From the NCBI GenBank assembly GCA_022495005.1, contig JAGYXB010000825.1, positions 2,914,001 to 2,978,000 of the forward strand: 64,000 bases of DNA. Direction: 5' to 3'. The notes beneath the pieces are model-generated. The model had not been told where the DNA came from and ran no database searches. It saw only the letters and a list, made by a program, of their open reading frames with translations. Below are positions 23,019-32,720 of this stretch, in pieces (positions within the stretch are counted from its first letter, which is position 1; every line of letters begins with the position of its first letter). This DNA is from Rhyacophila brunnea. Taxonomy: Eukaryota; Arthropoda; Insecta; Trichoptera; Rhyacophilidae. Position numbers and translations under genes: made by a program.

Positions 23019-24578
23019 AGAGGTTGTAGACTTCCAGGTTATGCCGAATACGTCATTATTCTCTTTCTAGTATTGGCCCATATATCTTATGTAGCATCTT
23101 TATCTCGAATATATATGCGCACGCGCATAGGCCTAGTGAGAGTCCAACACACCGACACATAGATTGGTATTGGTTAGATCAGCATCTTATTAAATAATAG
23201 AGTATATGCTTTATAGCTTTGCACTCCGGCTCTAGAATGAAAATGATGTAATATATTCTAAAAACATTTTTTTTATTATATATTATTGTTTCTTTATTTT
23301 ATTATTACTACATTACATGAATACAAGTGAATATCATTTTGATCTAATTTTATGCGAGGTAATCAGGCAAAGAGCGTACAGAAAAAATGTTAAATGACTT
23401 CAATAACTTCATTAGTTTAATTATTTGTTTTATGTAATATTTAATGATTGCATGTCTAAAATAATTATAAAATGATTCAAATAAACAATAAAGCGATATG
23501 AATAGTTTTGAACGTTTTATCAATTTACAATAATTGAAGAAAAAGCCTTTATTTTATAAATTTTTTTTTTCTATTAACATTCCAACAGGCAATGTAGCAC
23601 AATTATTAAGTAGTATACAAGTAGTAGTCAAACAATCACAAAAACACACTGGAATTGAAAAAAAAAATGTAGTTGTATTGTAACGTCACTGTAATCGAAC
23701 TCATAGCCCCTGGATGAGAAACCATAATTTTACACCCATCTTACGCCCTCGTGTGTAATCTACAACAGTTTGCGAGAGTTGGGACCATCCAACCAAAATA
23801 CAATGCAAAATAATACTATATAACATACTGAGATAACCCGGGTCCTGTGGCCAGCACGGGATGTTGGTAGGATCCCGGATTCACAAAAATTAAATAATAA
23901 ATACAAATAGGTAGCAGTAAAATGAAAAATTCTTGATTGTTTTGTTCAGAGAATGTGGTTTTTATATTTTTGCTATATCGACACACTATCAATTCACAAT
24001 ATTATTCTTACACATTTCCGTCACTTAATATTACTGCTTGATCTCTAATTCGCTTTAACTTTAAACTTAATTCTCTATATCCGTTTCTTCAACTAATTTT
24101 TCACGTGCATGCGTGGTTATATCGTTTCTTTTTACTCTCCGAGTCGTGGGGCCGATGTTCCTCCTGGACCCTCTACCGTCTTTTTTTCTATCTAACAGTG
24201 TTGCGATCCTTCCCTTACATACTCCTTATTATTCAATTCCTTTGGCTTTCGGCAAATCACATTCTTCTCTGACATACTAGTATTATAATTAGATACAATT
24301 GTTACGTGCTAAGTACATGTTGAATATTTTGACAGCTAATCAAGGAATTTTGGATGTACATACGCCCATTGTTGACTAGGAGGTTAGGTGACATTATTAT
24401 ACCTAATAATTAATTTAATCTATCGGGAGAGGCCCAATAATCATGGGTGTAACAATACATACTATAAAGTCGCTCGGATTTAGAGTGCGGGCAATATTAA
24501 AAAAAATATTTTATTGTATAAAACATTATTAAACGTGTCCTCGCTGGACATAAAGAGGTTTACAAACAAATCAACATG
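23019..24578. other. Intergenic, left flank of PLE insertion
   Basis: No gene recognised. A possible old tRNA-like B-box (GAGTTCGATTAC on the minus strand) lies near 23693-23706 but without a clear cloverleaf. The last 70 bases form the flank of the composite PLE insertion. Confidence 0.35.
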
Positions 24579-24663
24579 TCGCAAATTGTATTGTTGTTTT
24601 TATTTAATAAAACGCAATTTTTTTTTTTTTATAGTACTTATTCCACTTTTAATTAATATATTA

Positions 24664-24692
24664 GGACCGGTTTCGTCCGCTTCAGTGGGACA
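24664..24692 (-). ncRNA. Hammerhead-like motif, PLE copy A
   Basis: The minus strand reads CACTGAAGCGGACGAAACC followed by GGTCC. CUGAAG, GAAA and a palindromic ACCGGU then C fit the order of hammerhead core parts, and hammerhead motifs are known in PLE terminal repeats. The conserved A after CUGAAG is C here, and only CGGAC separates it from GAAA, leaving no room for a normal stem II. It is a relic or a very minimal form; activity is doubtful. Confidence 0.45.
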
Positions 24693-25130
24693 TTTTCGAC
24701 TGAATACATTTTTTTTTTATATAAAACAATATTTATCAAACAAAATTCAAAGCGATAGAAATAATATAACAATAGGTACATAATAATTATCCGTCCAATA
24801 ATACCTTCCCAATAACAGACTAATTTAAAACTAATGAGGTTGGACATTAATATTTCATACTACGTCAGGGGCATTAAACAAATTATTGAAAATATTAACA
24901 AACCACAAAATATAAAACAATCTACACTTACAATAACATTAATATCAACAAATAATTATAATTAGTCAAAATTAACAATATTTTTTTTTTTTTTATAAAA
25001 AAATAAAATAAAATTATCAATTGAAGTGAGATGGAATAAAAAACAAATACAAACAAAATATGAGTCAGAATTCAATAAAAATAATAAATAATGTACAATA
25101 TATAAAGTTATGTTATGACAATCCCAAATA

Positions 25131-27075
25131 TTAAATAGGGTACAATAATGGAGAAGACACAAAATATAATTGATCATTTAACAAATTAGAATTGGGCAAA
25201 AATTTATACCTATTAATTTCTAGGATTTCCTGTTTATCCAATTTTATAGATTTCTCATTCAAATGCAGGATTTTAAAATTTTTACTGATATTAAAAGAGT
25301 GATTATTTAAACTTAAATGATTTCCAAAAGCTGAAGATTCATTACCATTTTTGGCACAGGCTAAATGTTCTTTGATCCTAGTATTAAAGGATCGTCCCGT
25401 TTGTCCAACATATTTGGCATCACAAGAGTCACAACTTAATAGATAAATTCCACTTTGGTTAAGTTTATCTAATCTATCTTTAGTATTCACCAGTATTGAA
25501 TTTAAATTTTGTGTGTTGTAAAATGTTACATTGAAAAGTTTTTTATCTATTTTTCTTGAAATATTCTCAGACACTCTTCCTAGGAAACATAATTTAACCC
25601 AGCGTTTTTTAACACTGGCTTCATCTATCACTAAGCCAGAAGTCACATTTAATAAAGCTAATTTTTTAGATTTGCTGGCCAGAATGCGATCAATCAAACG
25701 TGAGTCATAACCGTTATTAAAAGCGATTTGTTTAATCGTCTTTAACTCCAAAGCAAAACTATTTTCGGACATAGGAACCATTAATAAACGATGTATAAAA
25801 GCATGGAAAACTGATAATTTATGTGAGATATGGTGTCTAGAAGAGTTATTAATAATGTTATCACTGAAGGTATCCTTTCTAAAAATGCTAAATGTATGTT
25901 TGTTATTTGTAATATTGATTGTTAAATCCAAGAAGTTAATTGTACTGTTCCCTAGTTCCATTGTGAATTGAATTGACTTATTAATACTATTTATGTCTTT
26001 TAAAAAAATATCTAATTGTCTTTCCGTGCCTGACCACAAAGCTAAGATATCATCTACATATCTATACCAGTAAATGATATTTCTAAATGAATTTAAATTG
26101 CTTATCTTAGATTCGACTATATCCATGAAGAAATCTGCCAAAATAGGAGATAAGGGACTACCCATTGCCAAGCCATTAATTTGTCGATATATGTTTCCAT
26201 TGAATTTAAAGTAATTCTGATCTATGCAACATTCAATCACAGACTTTATGTCTTTAGTCAACAATGGATTAAGATTCTTCATGTCTATAAAGTCCAATAT
26301 TGCTGATTTCAAATCCACTATTGGGACACTTGTGAATAAACTCACGACATCAAATGACACGAGTTTCGCATTCACAGGTACCACAACATTTTTGATTTTA
26401 TCAACTAAATCTAAAGAATTCTTTATTGTAAATTTTGGTATAAAATCTAATTTATGTTTGAAACAAGTTATTACCCAATTTAGCTAATTTGTATGAAGGC
26501 GCAGAATTAAAAGAAACGACTGGTCTTAGTGGTAAATTTACTTTATGGATTTTTGGTAAACCATACAATCTAGGACACTGCGGATTCATTTGTTTATATG
26601 CTCTTTTCAACCTTTCAGTTGGTAGGCATGCATTACAATCATTTATTAATGATTTTACTGTTTCTGCACTACCCATAGTGGGATCACGTTTCAAGACAAC
26701 AAATGATGGGCCCGACAAAAGATCTTCCATTTTTTCCACATAAGTACTCTTATTCATGATCACTGTGGCGTTGCCTTTATCTGCTTTTGAAATCACTAAA
26801 TTACAAGATTTAATTTTATTTTTAATCGATTTTACAGCACTAATTTCTGGATGATTATAATTATTATTATTATTTAATTCCTTCTTTAAAACAGTAGAAC
26901 ACAAGTATCGCGTCGCCATGTCCGACTTTAAAGAGATGTCAACATCAATGGCCAAGTTTTCTAAATCTTTAGTGGTTACCTGAAGATTAGGACAATATTT
27001 AAGACCTTTTTCCAATAAAGTCGTTTCATCTTCATTAAAATCCACAGTTGTTGTGTTCACCAATCGTTCAGAAAA
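25131..27075 (-). pseudogene. PLE copy A: RT/GIY-YIG, truncated and frameshifted
   Basis: Minus-strand copy of the copy C protein from about residue 167 (R-L-V-N-T-T-T) to the C-terminus. It is interrupted by a one-base insertion at about 26465, which splits it into segments 27063-26452 and 26384-25131. The RT motifs, including F-D-V-V-S-L-F, A-M-G-S-P-L-S and Y-V-D-D, and the GIY-YIG block with C-D-S-C are all intact. The N-terminal 166 residues are missing at the A/B junction. The near-identity to copy C argues that the copies are young. Not expected to make a full protein. Confidence 0.9.
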
Positions 27076-27099
27076 TCAGAAAAAAAAAAAAAAAAAATT
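27076..27099. repeat. A-rich junction between PLE copies A and B
   Basis: A run of A separates the 5'-truncated ends of inverted copies A and B. It marks where the two truncated copies were joined head to head. Confidence 0.6.
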
Positions 27100-27623
27100 A
27101 GCTTTATTTGACTTCTGGCTTAGTGATAGATGAAGCCAGTGTTAATAAACGCTGGGTTAAATAATGTTTCCTAGGAAGAGTGTCTGAAAACATTTCAGGA
27201 AAAGTAGATAAAAAACTTTTCAATGTAACATTTTACAACACACAAAATTTGAATTCAATGCTGGTGAATACTAAAGATAGATTAGATAAACTTAACCAAA
27301 GTGGAATTTATCTATTAAGTTGTGACTCTTGTGATGCCAAATATGTTGGACAAACGGGACGATCCTTTAATACTAGGATCAAAGAACATTTAGCCTGTGC
27401 CAAAAATGGTAATGAATCTTCAGCTTTTGGAAATCATTTAAGTTTAAATAATCACTCTTTTAATATCAGTAAAAATTTTAAAATCCTGCATTTGAATGAG
27501 AAATCTATAAAATTGGATAAACAGGAAATCCTAGAAATTAATAGGTATACATTTTTGCCAAATTCTAATTTGTTAAATGATCAATTATATTTTGTGTCTT
27601 CTCCATTATTGTACCCTATTTAA
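27098..27623 (+). pseudogene. PLE copy B: GIY-YIG part only
   Basis: Starts in the segment equivalent to copy C residue ~635 and runs to the stop at 27623. It carries a 7-base deletion near 27110 and an in-frame TAA at 27162-27164 where copy C has TTA. The open part (27180-27623) encodes the linker and the whole GIY-YIG domain with C-D-S-C-D-A-K-Y-V-G-Q-T-G-R. It is followed by the terminal repeat that serves as the 5' end of copy C. Confidence 0.88.
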
Positions 27624-28202
27624 TATTTGGGATTGTCATAACATAACTTTATATATTGTACATTATTTATTATTTTATTGAATTCTGACTCATATTTTGT
27701 TTGTATTTGTTTTTTATTCCATCTCACTTCAATTGATAATTTTATTTTATTTTTTTATAAAAAAAAAAAAAAAAATATTGTTAATTTTGACTAATTATAA
27801 TTATTTGTTGATATTAATGTTATTGTAAGTGTAGATTGTTTTATATTTTGTGGTTCGTTAATATTTTAAATAATTTGTTTAATGCCCCTGACGTAGTATG
27901 AAATATTAATGTCCAACCTCATTAGTTTTAAATTAGTCTGTTATTGGGAAGGTATTATTGGACGGATAATTATTATGTACCTATTGTTATATTATTTCTA
28001 TCGCTTTAAATTTTGTTTGATAAATATTGTTTTAAAAAAATGTATTCAGTTGAAAATGTCCCACTGAGGCGGACGAAACCGGTCCTAATATATTAATTAA
28101 AAGTGGAATAAGTACTATAAAAAATTGCGTTTTATTAAATAAAAACAACAATACAATGCAGTTCCACCATGAATTGACAGTTAACAAAATAAAGGAAATT
28201 AA
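27624..28202 (+). repeat. PLE terminal repeat, left of copy C
   Basis: A direct repeat of 30586-31174. It holds the AT-rich 3' untranslated region, the hammerhead-like motif at 28060-28086, and the first sixteen codons of the copy C reading frame. The terminal repeat therefore supplies the start codon of the next copy, as in other tandem PLEs where the repeat carries 5' sequence. Confidence 0.8.
28060..28086 (+). ncRNA. Hammerhead-like motif, PLE left repeat
   Basis: Same motif as at 24664-24692, but with CUGAGG instead of CUGAAG, then CGGAC, GAAA, CCGGUCC. N7 is variable in hammerheads, so the A-to-G change is tolerable; the missing A9 and stem II are shared defects. Confidence 0.42.
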
Positions 28203-30585
28203 AGAAGCCAGTACGGCAAAACTTACTGTCTTGTATAAGAAATACAAATTTAAACAGAGTTTATCATCACAACACATCTGGTTTAATCGCGAATGTCTTC
28301 GCCTTAAGGTTGTGCCAAAGTACGTGAATATAAAAACGATATCTGGATCTCCGATTGCGTTGAAAGTCCTCAAACTTGCGCAGCTCGCTTGGATCAAATC
28401 GGAAATGAAGAAATGGTACAACACCAGGGATTCGTCGAGCGTCTATGTGTTCTTTATTCATAATTTATTGACTAGCCGATTACATCCAATCGAATTTGAT
28501 ACCCTGGATTATAAAATTAGATCACATATTAAAAATGTAGTACATAAAACCTTTATAGCTCAAAAGAGTAAAATTGACCGATTGGTGAATGTAAAAACTA
28601 CGTTAAAGGTGAATGTTAATATAATTGAGGAAAAAATAAAATTTTCTGAACGATTGGTGAACACAACAACTGTGGATTTTAATGAAGATGAAACGACTTT
28701 ATTGGAAAAAGGTCTTAAATATTGTCCTAATCTTCAGGTAACCAATAAAGATTTAGAAAACTTGGCCATTGATGTTGACATCTCTTTAAAGTCGGACATG
28801 GCGACGCGATACTTGTGTTCTACTGTTTTAAAGAAGGAATTAAATAATAATAATAATTATAATCATCCAGAAATTAGTGCTGTAAAATCGATTAAAAATA
28901 AAATTAAATCTTGTAATTTAGTGATTTCAAAAGCAGATAAAGGCAACGCCACAGTGATCATGAATAAGAGTACTTATGTGGAAAAAATGGAAGATCTTTT
29001 GTCGGGCCCATCATTTGTTGTCTTGAAACGTGATCCCACTATGGGTAGTGCAGAAACAGTAAAATCATTAATAAATGATTGTAATGCATGCCTACCAACT
29101 GAAAGGTTGAAAAGAGCATATAAACAAATGAATCCGCAGTGTCCTAGATTGTATGGTTTACCAAAAATCCATAAAGTAAATTTACCACTGAGACCAGTCG
29201 TTTCCTTTAATTCTGCGCCTTCATACAAATTAGCTAAATTGGGTAATAATTTATTCAAACATAAATTAGATTTTATACCAAAATTTACAATAAAGAATTC
29301 TTTAGATTTAGTTGATAAAATCAAAAATGTTGTGGTACCTGTGAATGCGAAACTCGTGTCATTTGATGTCGTGAGTTTATTCACAAGTGTCCCAATAGTG
29401 GATTTGAAATCAGCAATCTTGGACTTTATAGACATGAAGAATCTTAATCCATTGTTGACTAAAGACATAAAGTCTGTGATTGAATGTTGCATAGATCAGA
29501 ATTACTTTAAATTCAATGGAAACATATATCGACAAATTAATGGCTTGGCAATGGGTAGTCCCTTATCTCCTATTTTGGCAGATTTCTTCATGGATATAGT
29601 CGAATCTAAGATAAGCAATTTAAATTCATTTAGAAATATCATTTACTGGTATAGATATGTAGATGATATCTTAGCTTTGTGGTCAGGCACGGAAAGACAA
29701 TTAGATATTTTTTTAAAAGACATAAATAGTATTAATAAGTCAATTCAATTCACAATGGAACTAGGGAACAGTACAATTAACTTCTTGGATTTAACAATCA
29801 ATGTTACAAATAACAAACATACATTTAGCATTTTTAGAAAGGATACCTTCAGTGATAACATTATTAATAACTCTTCTAGACACCATATCTCACATAAATT
29901 ATCAGTTTTCCATGCTTTTATGCATCGTTTATTAATGGTTCCTATGTCCGAAAATAGTTTTGCTTTGCAGTTAAAGACGATTAAACAAATCGCTTTTAAT
30001 AACGGTTATGACTCACGTTTGATTGATCGCATTCTGGCCAGCAAATCTAAAAAATTAGCTTTATTAAATGTGACTTCTGGCTTAGTGATAGATGAAGCCA
30101 GTGTAATTAAACGCTGGGTTAAATTATGTTTCCTAGGAAGAGTGTCTGAAAATATTTCAAGAAAAATAGATAAAAAACTTTTCAATGTAACATTTTACAA
30201 CACACAAAATTTGAATTCAATACTGGTGAATACTAAAGATAGATTAGATAAACTTAACCAAAGTGGAATTTATCTATTAAGTTGTGACTCTTGTGATGCC
30301 AAATATGTTGGACAAACGGGACGATCCTTTAATACTAGGATCAAAGAACATTTAGCCTGTGCTAAAAATGGTAATGAATCTTCAGCTTTTGGAAATCATT
30401 TAAGTTTAAATAATCACTCTTTTAATATCAGTAAAAATTTTAAAATCCTGCATTTGAATGAGAAATCTATAAAATTGGATAAACAGGAAATCCTAGAAAT
30501 TAATAGGTATAAATTTTTGCCCAATTCTAATTTGTTAAATGATCAATTATATTTTGTGTCTTCTCCATTATTGTACCATATTTAA
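28156..30585 (+). CDS. Penelope-like RT with GIY-YIG endonuclease (PLE copy C)
   Basis: An 809-residue intact protein that copies element RNA into DNA and nicks the target. Residues ~1-170 are the PLE-specific N-terminal region. RT motifs follow: K-A-D-K-G-N-A-T-V (~265), L-Y-G-L-P-K-I-H-K (~340), motif A with catalytic Asp404 in F-D-V-V-S-L-F, motif B G-L-A-M-G-S-P (463-469), and motif C Y-V-D-D at 501-504. The C-terminal endonuclease has G-I-Y at 704-706, C-D-S-C at 710-713, Y-V-G at 717-719, Arg728, His732 and a Glu at 778 or 781. The ATG at 28156 lies in the upstream terminal repeat. No stop or frameshift is present, so the copy could be active. It is in the nuclear-acting, GIY-YIG-bearing class of PLEs. 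Confidence 0.95.
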   Translation: MQFHHELTVNKIKEIKEASTAKLTVLYKKYKFKQSLSSQHIWFNRECLRLKVVPKYVNIKTISGSPIALKVLKLAQLAWIKSEMKKWYNTRDSSSVYVFFIHNLLTSRLHPIEFDTLDYKIRSHIKNVVHKTFIAQKSKIDRLVNVKTTLKVNVNIIEEKIKFSERLVNTTTVDFNEDETTLLEKGLKYCPNLQVTNKDLENLAIDVDISLKSDMATRYLCSTVLKKELNNNNNYNHPEISAVKSIKNKIKSCNLVISKADKGNATVIMNKSTYVEKMEDLLSGPSFVVLKRDPTMGSAETVKSLINDCNACLPTERLKRAYKQMNPQCPRLYGLPKIHKVNLPLRPVVSFNSAPSYKLAKLGNNLFKHKLDFIPKFTIKNSLDLVDKIKNVVVPVNAKLVSFDVVSLFTSVPIVDLKSAILDFIDMKNLNPLLTKDIKSVIECCIDQNYFKFNGNIYRQINGLAMGSPLSPILADFFMDIVESKISNLNSFRNIIYWYRYVDDILALWSGTERQLDIFLKDINSINKSIQFTMELGNSTINFLDLTINVTNNKHTFSIFRKDTFSDNIINNSSRHHISHKLSVFHAFMHRLLMVPMSENSFALQLKTIKQIAFNNGYDSRLIDRILASKSKKLALLNVTSGLVIDEASVIKRWVKLCFLGRVSENISRKIDKKLFNVTFYNTQNLNSILVNTKDRLDKLNQSGIYLLSCDSCDAKYVGQTGRSFNTRIKEHLACAKNGNESSAFGNHLSLNNHSFNISKNFKILHLNEKSIKLDKQEILEINRYKFLPNSNLLNDQLYFVSSPLLYHI

Positions 30586-31174
30586 TATTTGGGATTGTCA
30601 TAACATAACTTTATATATTGTACATCACTTATTATTTTTATTGAATTCTGACTCATATTTTGGTTGTATTTGTTTTTTATTTTATCTCACTTCAATTGAT
30701 AATTTTATTTTATTTTTTATATAAAAAAAAAAATTTATTGCTAATTTTGACTAATTAGAATTATTTGTTGATATTAATTTTATTGTAAGTGTAGATTGTT
30801 TCATATTTTGTGGTTTGTTAATATTTAAAATAATTTGTTTAATGCCTCTGACGTAGTATGAAATATTAATGTCCAACCTCATTAGTTTTAAATTAGTCTG
30901 TTATTGGGAAGGTACGAGTATTATTGGACGGAAAATTATTATGTACCTATTGTTATATTATTTCTATCGCTTTGAATTTTGTTTGATAAATATTGTTTTA
31001 TATAAAAAAAAATGTATTCAGTCGAAAATGTCCCACTGAAGCGGACGAAACCGGTCCTAATATATTAATTAAAAGTGGAATAAGTACTATAAAAAAAAAA
31101 TTGCGTTTTATTAAATAAAAACAACAATACAATGCAGTTCCACCATGAATTGACAGTTAACAAAATAAAGGAAA
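30586..31174 (+). repeat. PLE terminal repeat, right of copy C
   Basis: Partner of 27624-28202, ending GTTAACAAAATAAAGGAAAT at 31174, directly before the target duplication. The repeat runs past the ATG-containing segment (31132-31174), so a further copy would start here if the array had continued. Confidence 0.82.
31028..31058 (+). ncRNA. Hammerhead-like motif, PLE right repeat
   Basis: CUGAAG, CGGAC, GAAA, CCGGUCC in order, identical to the copy A motif. See that entry for the missing stem II. Confidence 0.45.
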
Positions 31175-31185
31175 TCGCAAATTGT

Positions 31186-31435
31186 GCCTATAATTATTAA
31201 TCTCAATCAACTTTTTGTTGCCGTTATTGATCAATTATTTTAACAATTTTATTTTTCTGGATACTGCATATTGTGTAATCTCACATATTACGTTGTATTA
31301 GCTCATTCACTGCGGACCTTTTAATTATTATTTAATTACCACATTTAAACAACATGCTAATTACCTATATCTAATGGTCACCTGATGGGAAACGCACCGG
31401 TTGCGTTGGACGCAGTGAATGGGTTTTAATGTCGA
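31186..31435. other. Right flank of PLE insertion, no gene
   Basis: AT-rich sequence directly after the PLE duplication. Nothing recognised. Confidence 0.4.
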
Positions 31436-31439
31436 ATGA

Positions 31440-32055
31440 TCATCAATTTTATTCAATAATATCTTAGTAGGTAGATGTATTTGATATAAAATTAGTATAA
31501 TAAATAAAACACTTAAAACATACGTAATAAATACAGACGGAAGAATATAGGTAGGTAAGTTGAATTTAAAATACAATCATATACATAGTAGGTATATATA
31601 CATGTATATAAAATTCTAAATGATTCAACAGTAGATTAGCAAGTGGGTTTTTGTAAGATTCAAATCATACCTATCAATATCTGTTAGTACAGTTAGTTCC
31701 CACCACCACCCGTCATATATACACAGCCGTGGATATGCACGGCCGCTTTCCAATGTATTGTGGATTAGTTAGTGAATTTGTCTGTGCATGCTATTACGCA
31801 GGTACGATTGATTAAAAATGGCTAAAGCCGCGTTGACACGGTCCAAGTACGATCCAAGTGCACTTGGACCGAGTGCCATCCAAGTGTACTTGGATCGTAC
31901 TTGGACCGTGTCAACGCGGCTTAACCCAGATTTGTTGATCATCGCAGGATTACTAATGGGATACAATGATTTGTTTATAAAGACTTATTTACAATTATTA
32001 TTATATTATTATCTTGTTGGGCAGAGATCGATTATCGTTGTAAAAATGCACTAAA
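31440..32055 (+). repeat. Duplicated stretch, copy 1 (interrupted)
   Basis: Shares with 32450-32700 the blocks TATCTTAGTAGG(T/A)AGATGTATT, TGCATGCTATT, GGTACGATTGATTAAAAATG and TTGGGCAGAGATCGATTAT. Compared with the second copy it has extra DNA at about 31475-31753 and the 96-bp palindrome at 31826-31921. It looks like the older or more invaded of the two. Confidence 0.7.
31826..31921. mobile_element. 96-bp palindromic element with TAA flanks
   Basis: Two 42-bp arms, with one mismatch, around a 12-base centre. The ends are AGCCGCGTTGACACGG and its complement. TAA lies on both sides (31823-31825 and 31922-31924). The related sequence at 32550 reads GGCTAAGAT with no insert and a single TAA, an empty-site match. 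TWA duplications are typical of PIF/Harbinger elements. The element is far too small to code and would form a near-perfect hairpin. Confidence 0.82.
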
Positions 32056-32114
32056 ACATTTTTGAAATCCACATAAATTATGCCATGATTTTCGTGATAA
32101 AAAAAGTAATGTTA

Positions 32115-32450
32115 TTACTACGTTTTTATTAGCTCGTATTCTTGTTAGTCCAGTACAATTTTTTTCTTGTTTGTCCAATACAAATCTTGCAATAGATTTT
32201 TAACCAACTTGCCGACTAGCTAGATATTTGAAACTTTTAGAATATATCAAAACACAATGCCAATGTATTTTTTTAATACTTTTAGCCATCTTTAAACAGA
32301 ATTGAGTTCATTTTCAGTTAATTCTGTTTTGTATGGAAAGTTATTTCGGAAAAAAATCGTAAAAAGTAAAACACTATTATTGATTGGTAAAGGGGTACTA
32401 GCATATAAAACAGAAATTAGCCTATAAAAAGTTCTTTTTATCTTGTAATT
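32115..32450 (+). repeat. Dispersed repeat D, copy 1 (short)
   Basis: Matches 41095-41575 (+) and 45715-46195 (inverted). Shared blocks are CGTATTCTTG, ACAAATCTTGCAAT, CCGACTAGCTAG, TACTTTTAGCCATCTTTA and TTCATTTTCAGTTAATT. This copy lacks the internal part with TATACGTGCGTTACTATGG, rejoining at AAAAGTTCTTTTTAT. No coding frame. It separates the two copies of the 31.4/32.5-kb duplication. Confidence 0.78.
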
Positions 32451-32720
32451 ATTATTCAATACTATCTTAGTAGGAAGATGTATTGTGGATTAGTTTGTGA
32501 ATCTGTCCGTGCATGCTATTGTTCTGGTACGATTGGTACGATTGATTAAAAATGGCTAAGATACTCGTAGCTTTGTAGATCGTCGTAAGATTGTTTATGG
32601 GCTACAATAATTTGTTTATAAAGACTTATTTACAATTATTATATTATCTTGTTGGGCAGAGATCGATTATTGTTGTACAAATGCTCTAAAAGCAGAATAT
32701 GGGCGGTCACTTTTGAAATC
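32450..32720 (+). repeat. Duplicated stretch, copy 2 (empty site)
   Basis: Uninterrupted counterpart of 31440-32055. It holds the unoccupied target for the palindrome near 32550. Confidence 0.7.

Larger units (their letters stand above)
24579..31185. mobile_element. Composite Penelope-like element insertion
   Basis: A 6.6-kb block flanked by an 11-bp duplication, TCGCAAATTGT, at 24579-24589 and 31175-31185. Inside are three copies of one PLE. Copy A is inverted and 5'-truncated (about 24590-27075). Copy B keeps only the 3' third (about 27095-28202, shared with the next copy's start). Copy C is full length (28156-30585 coding). B and C are head to tail, so C is bracketed by repeats of about 580 bp. 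PLEs are known for tandem copies, terminal repeats, 5'-truncated inverted segments and variable short target duplications. The single outer duplication suggests one integration event. Confidence 0.85.

Noticed and set aside
23681..23770. Possible tRNA-like sequence on the minus strand
   Set aside because: Only a B-box-like string is present; no cloverleaf arms pair.
26224..26487. Open frames opposite the PLE coding strand (also 26489-26743 and 28974-29492)
   Set aside because: They are antisense shadows of the RT frames and recur identically in both PLE copies.
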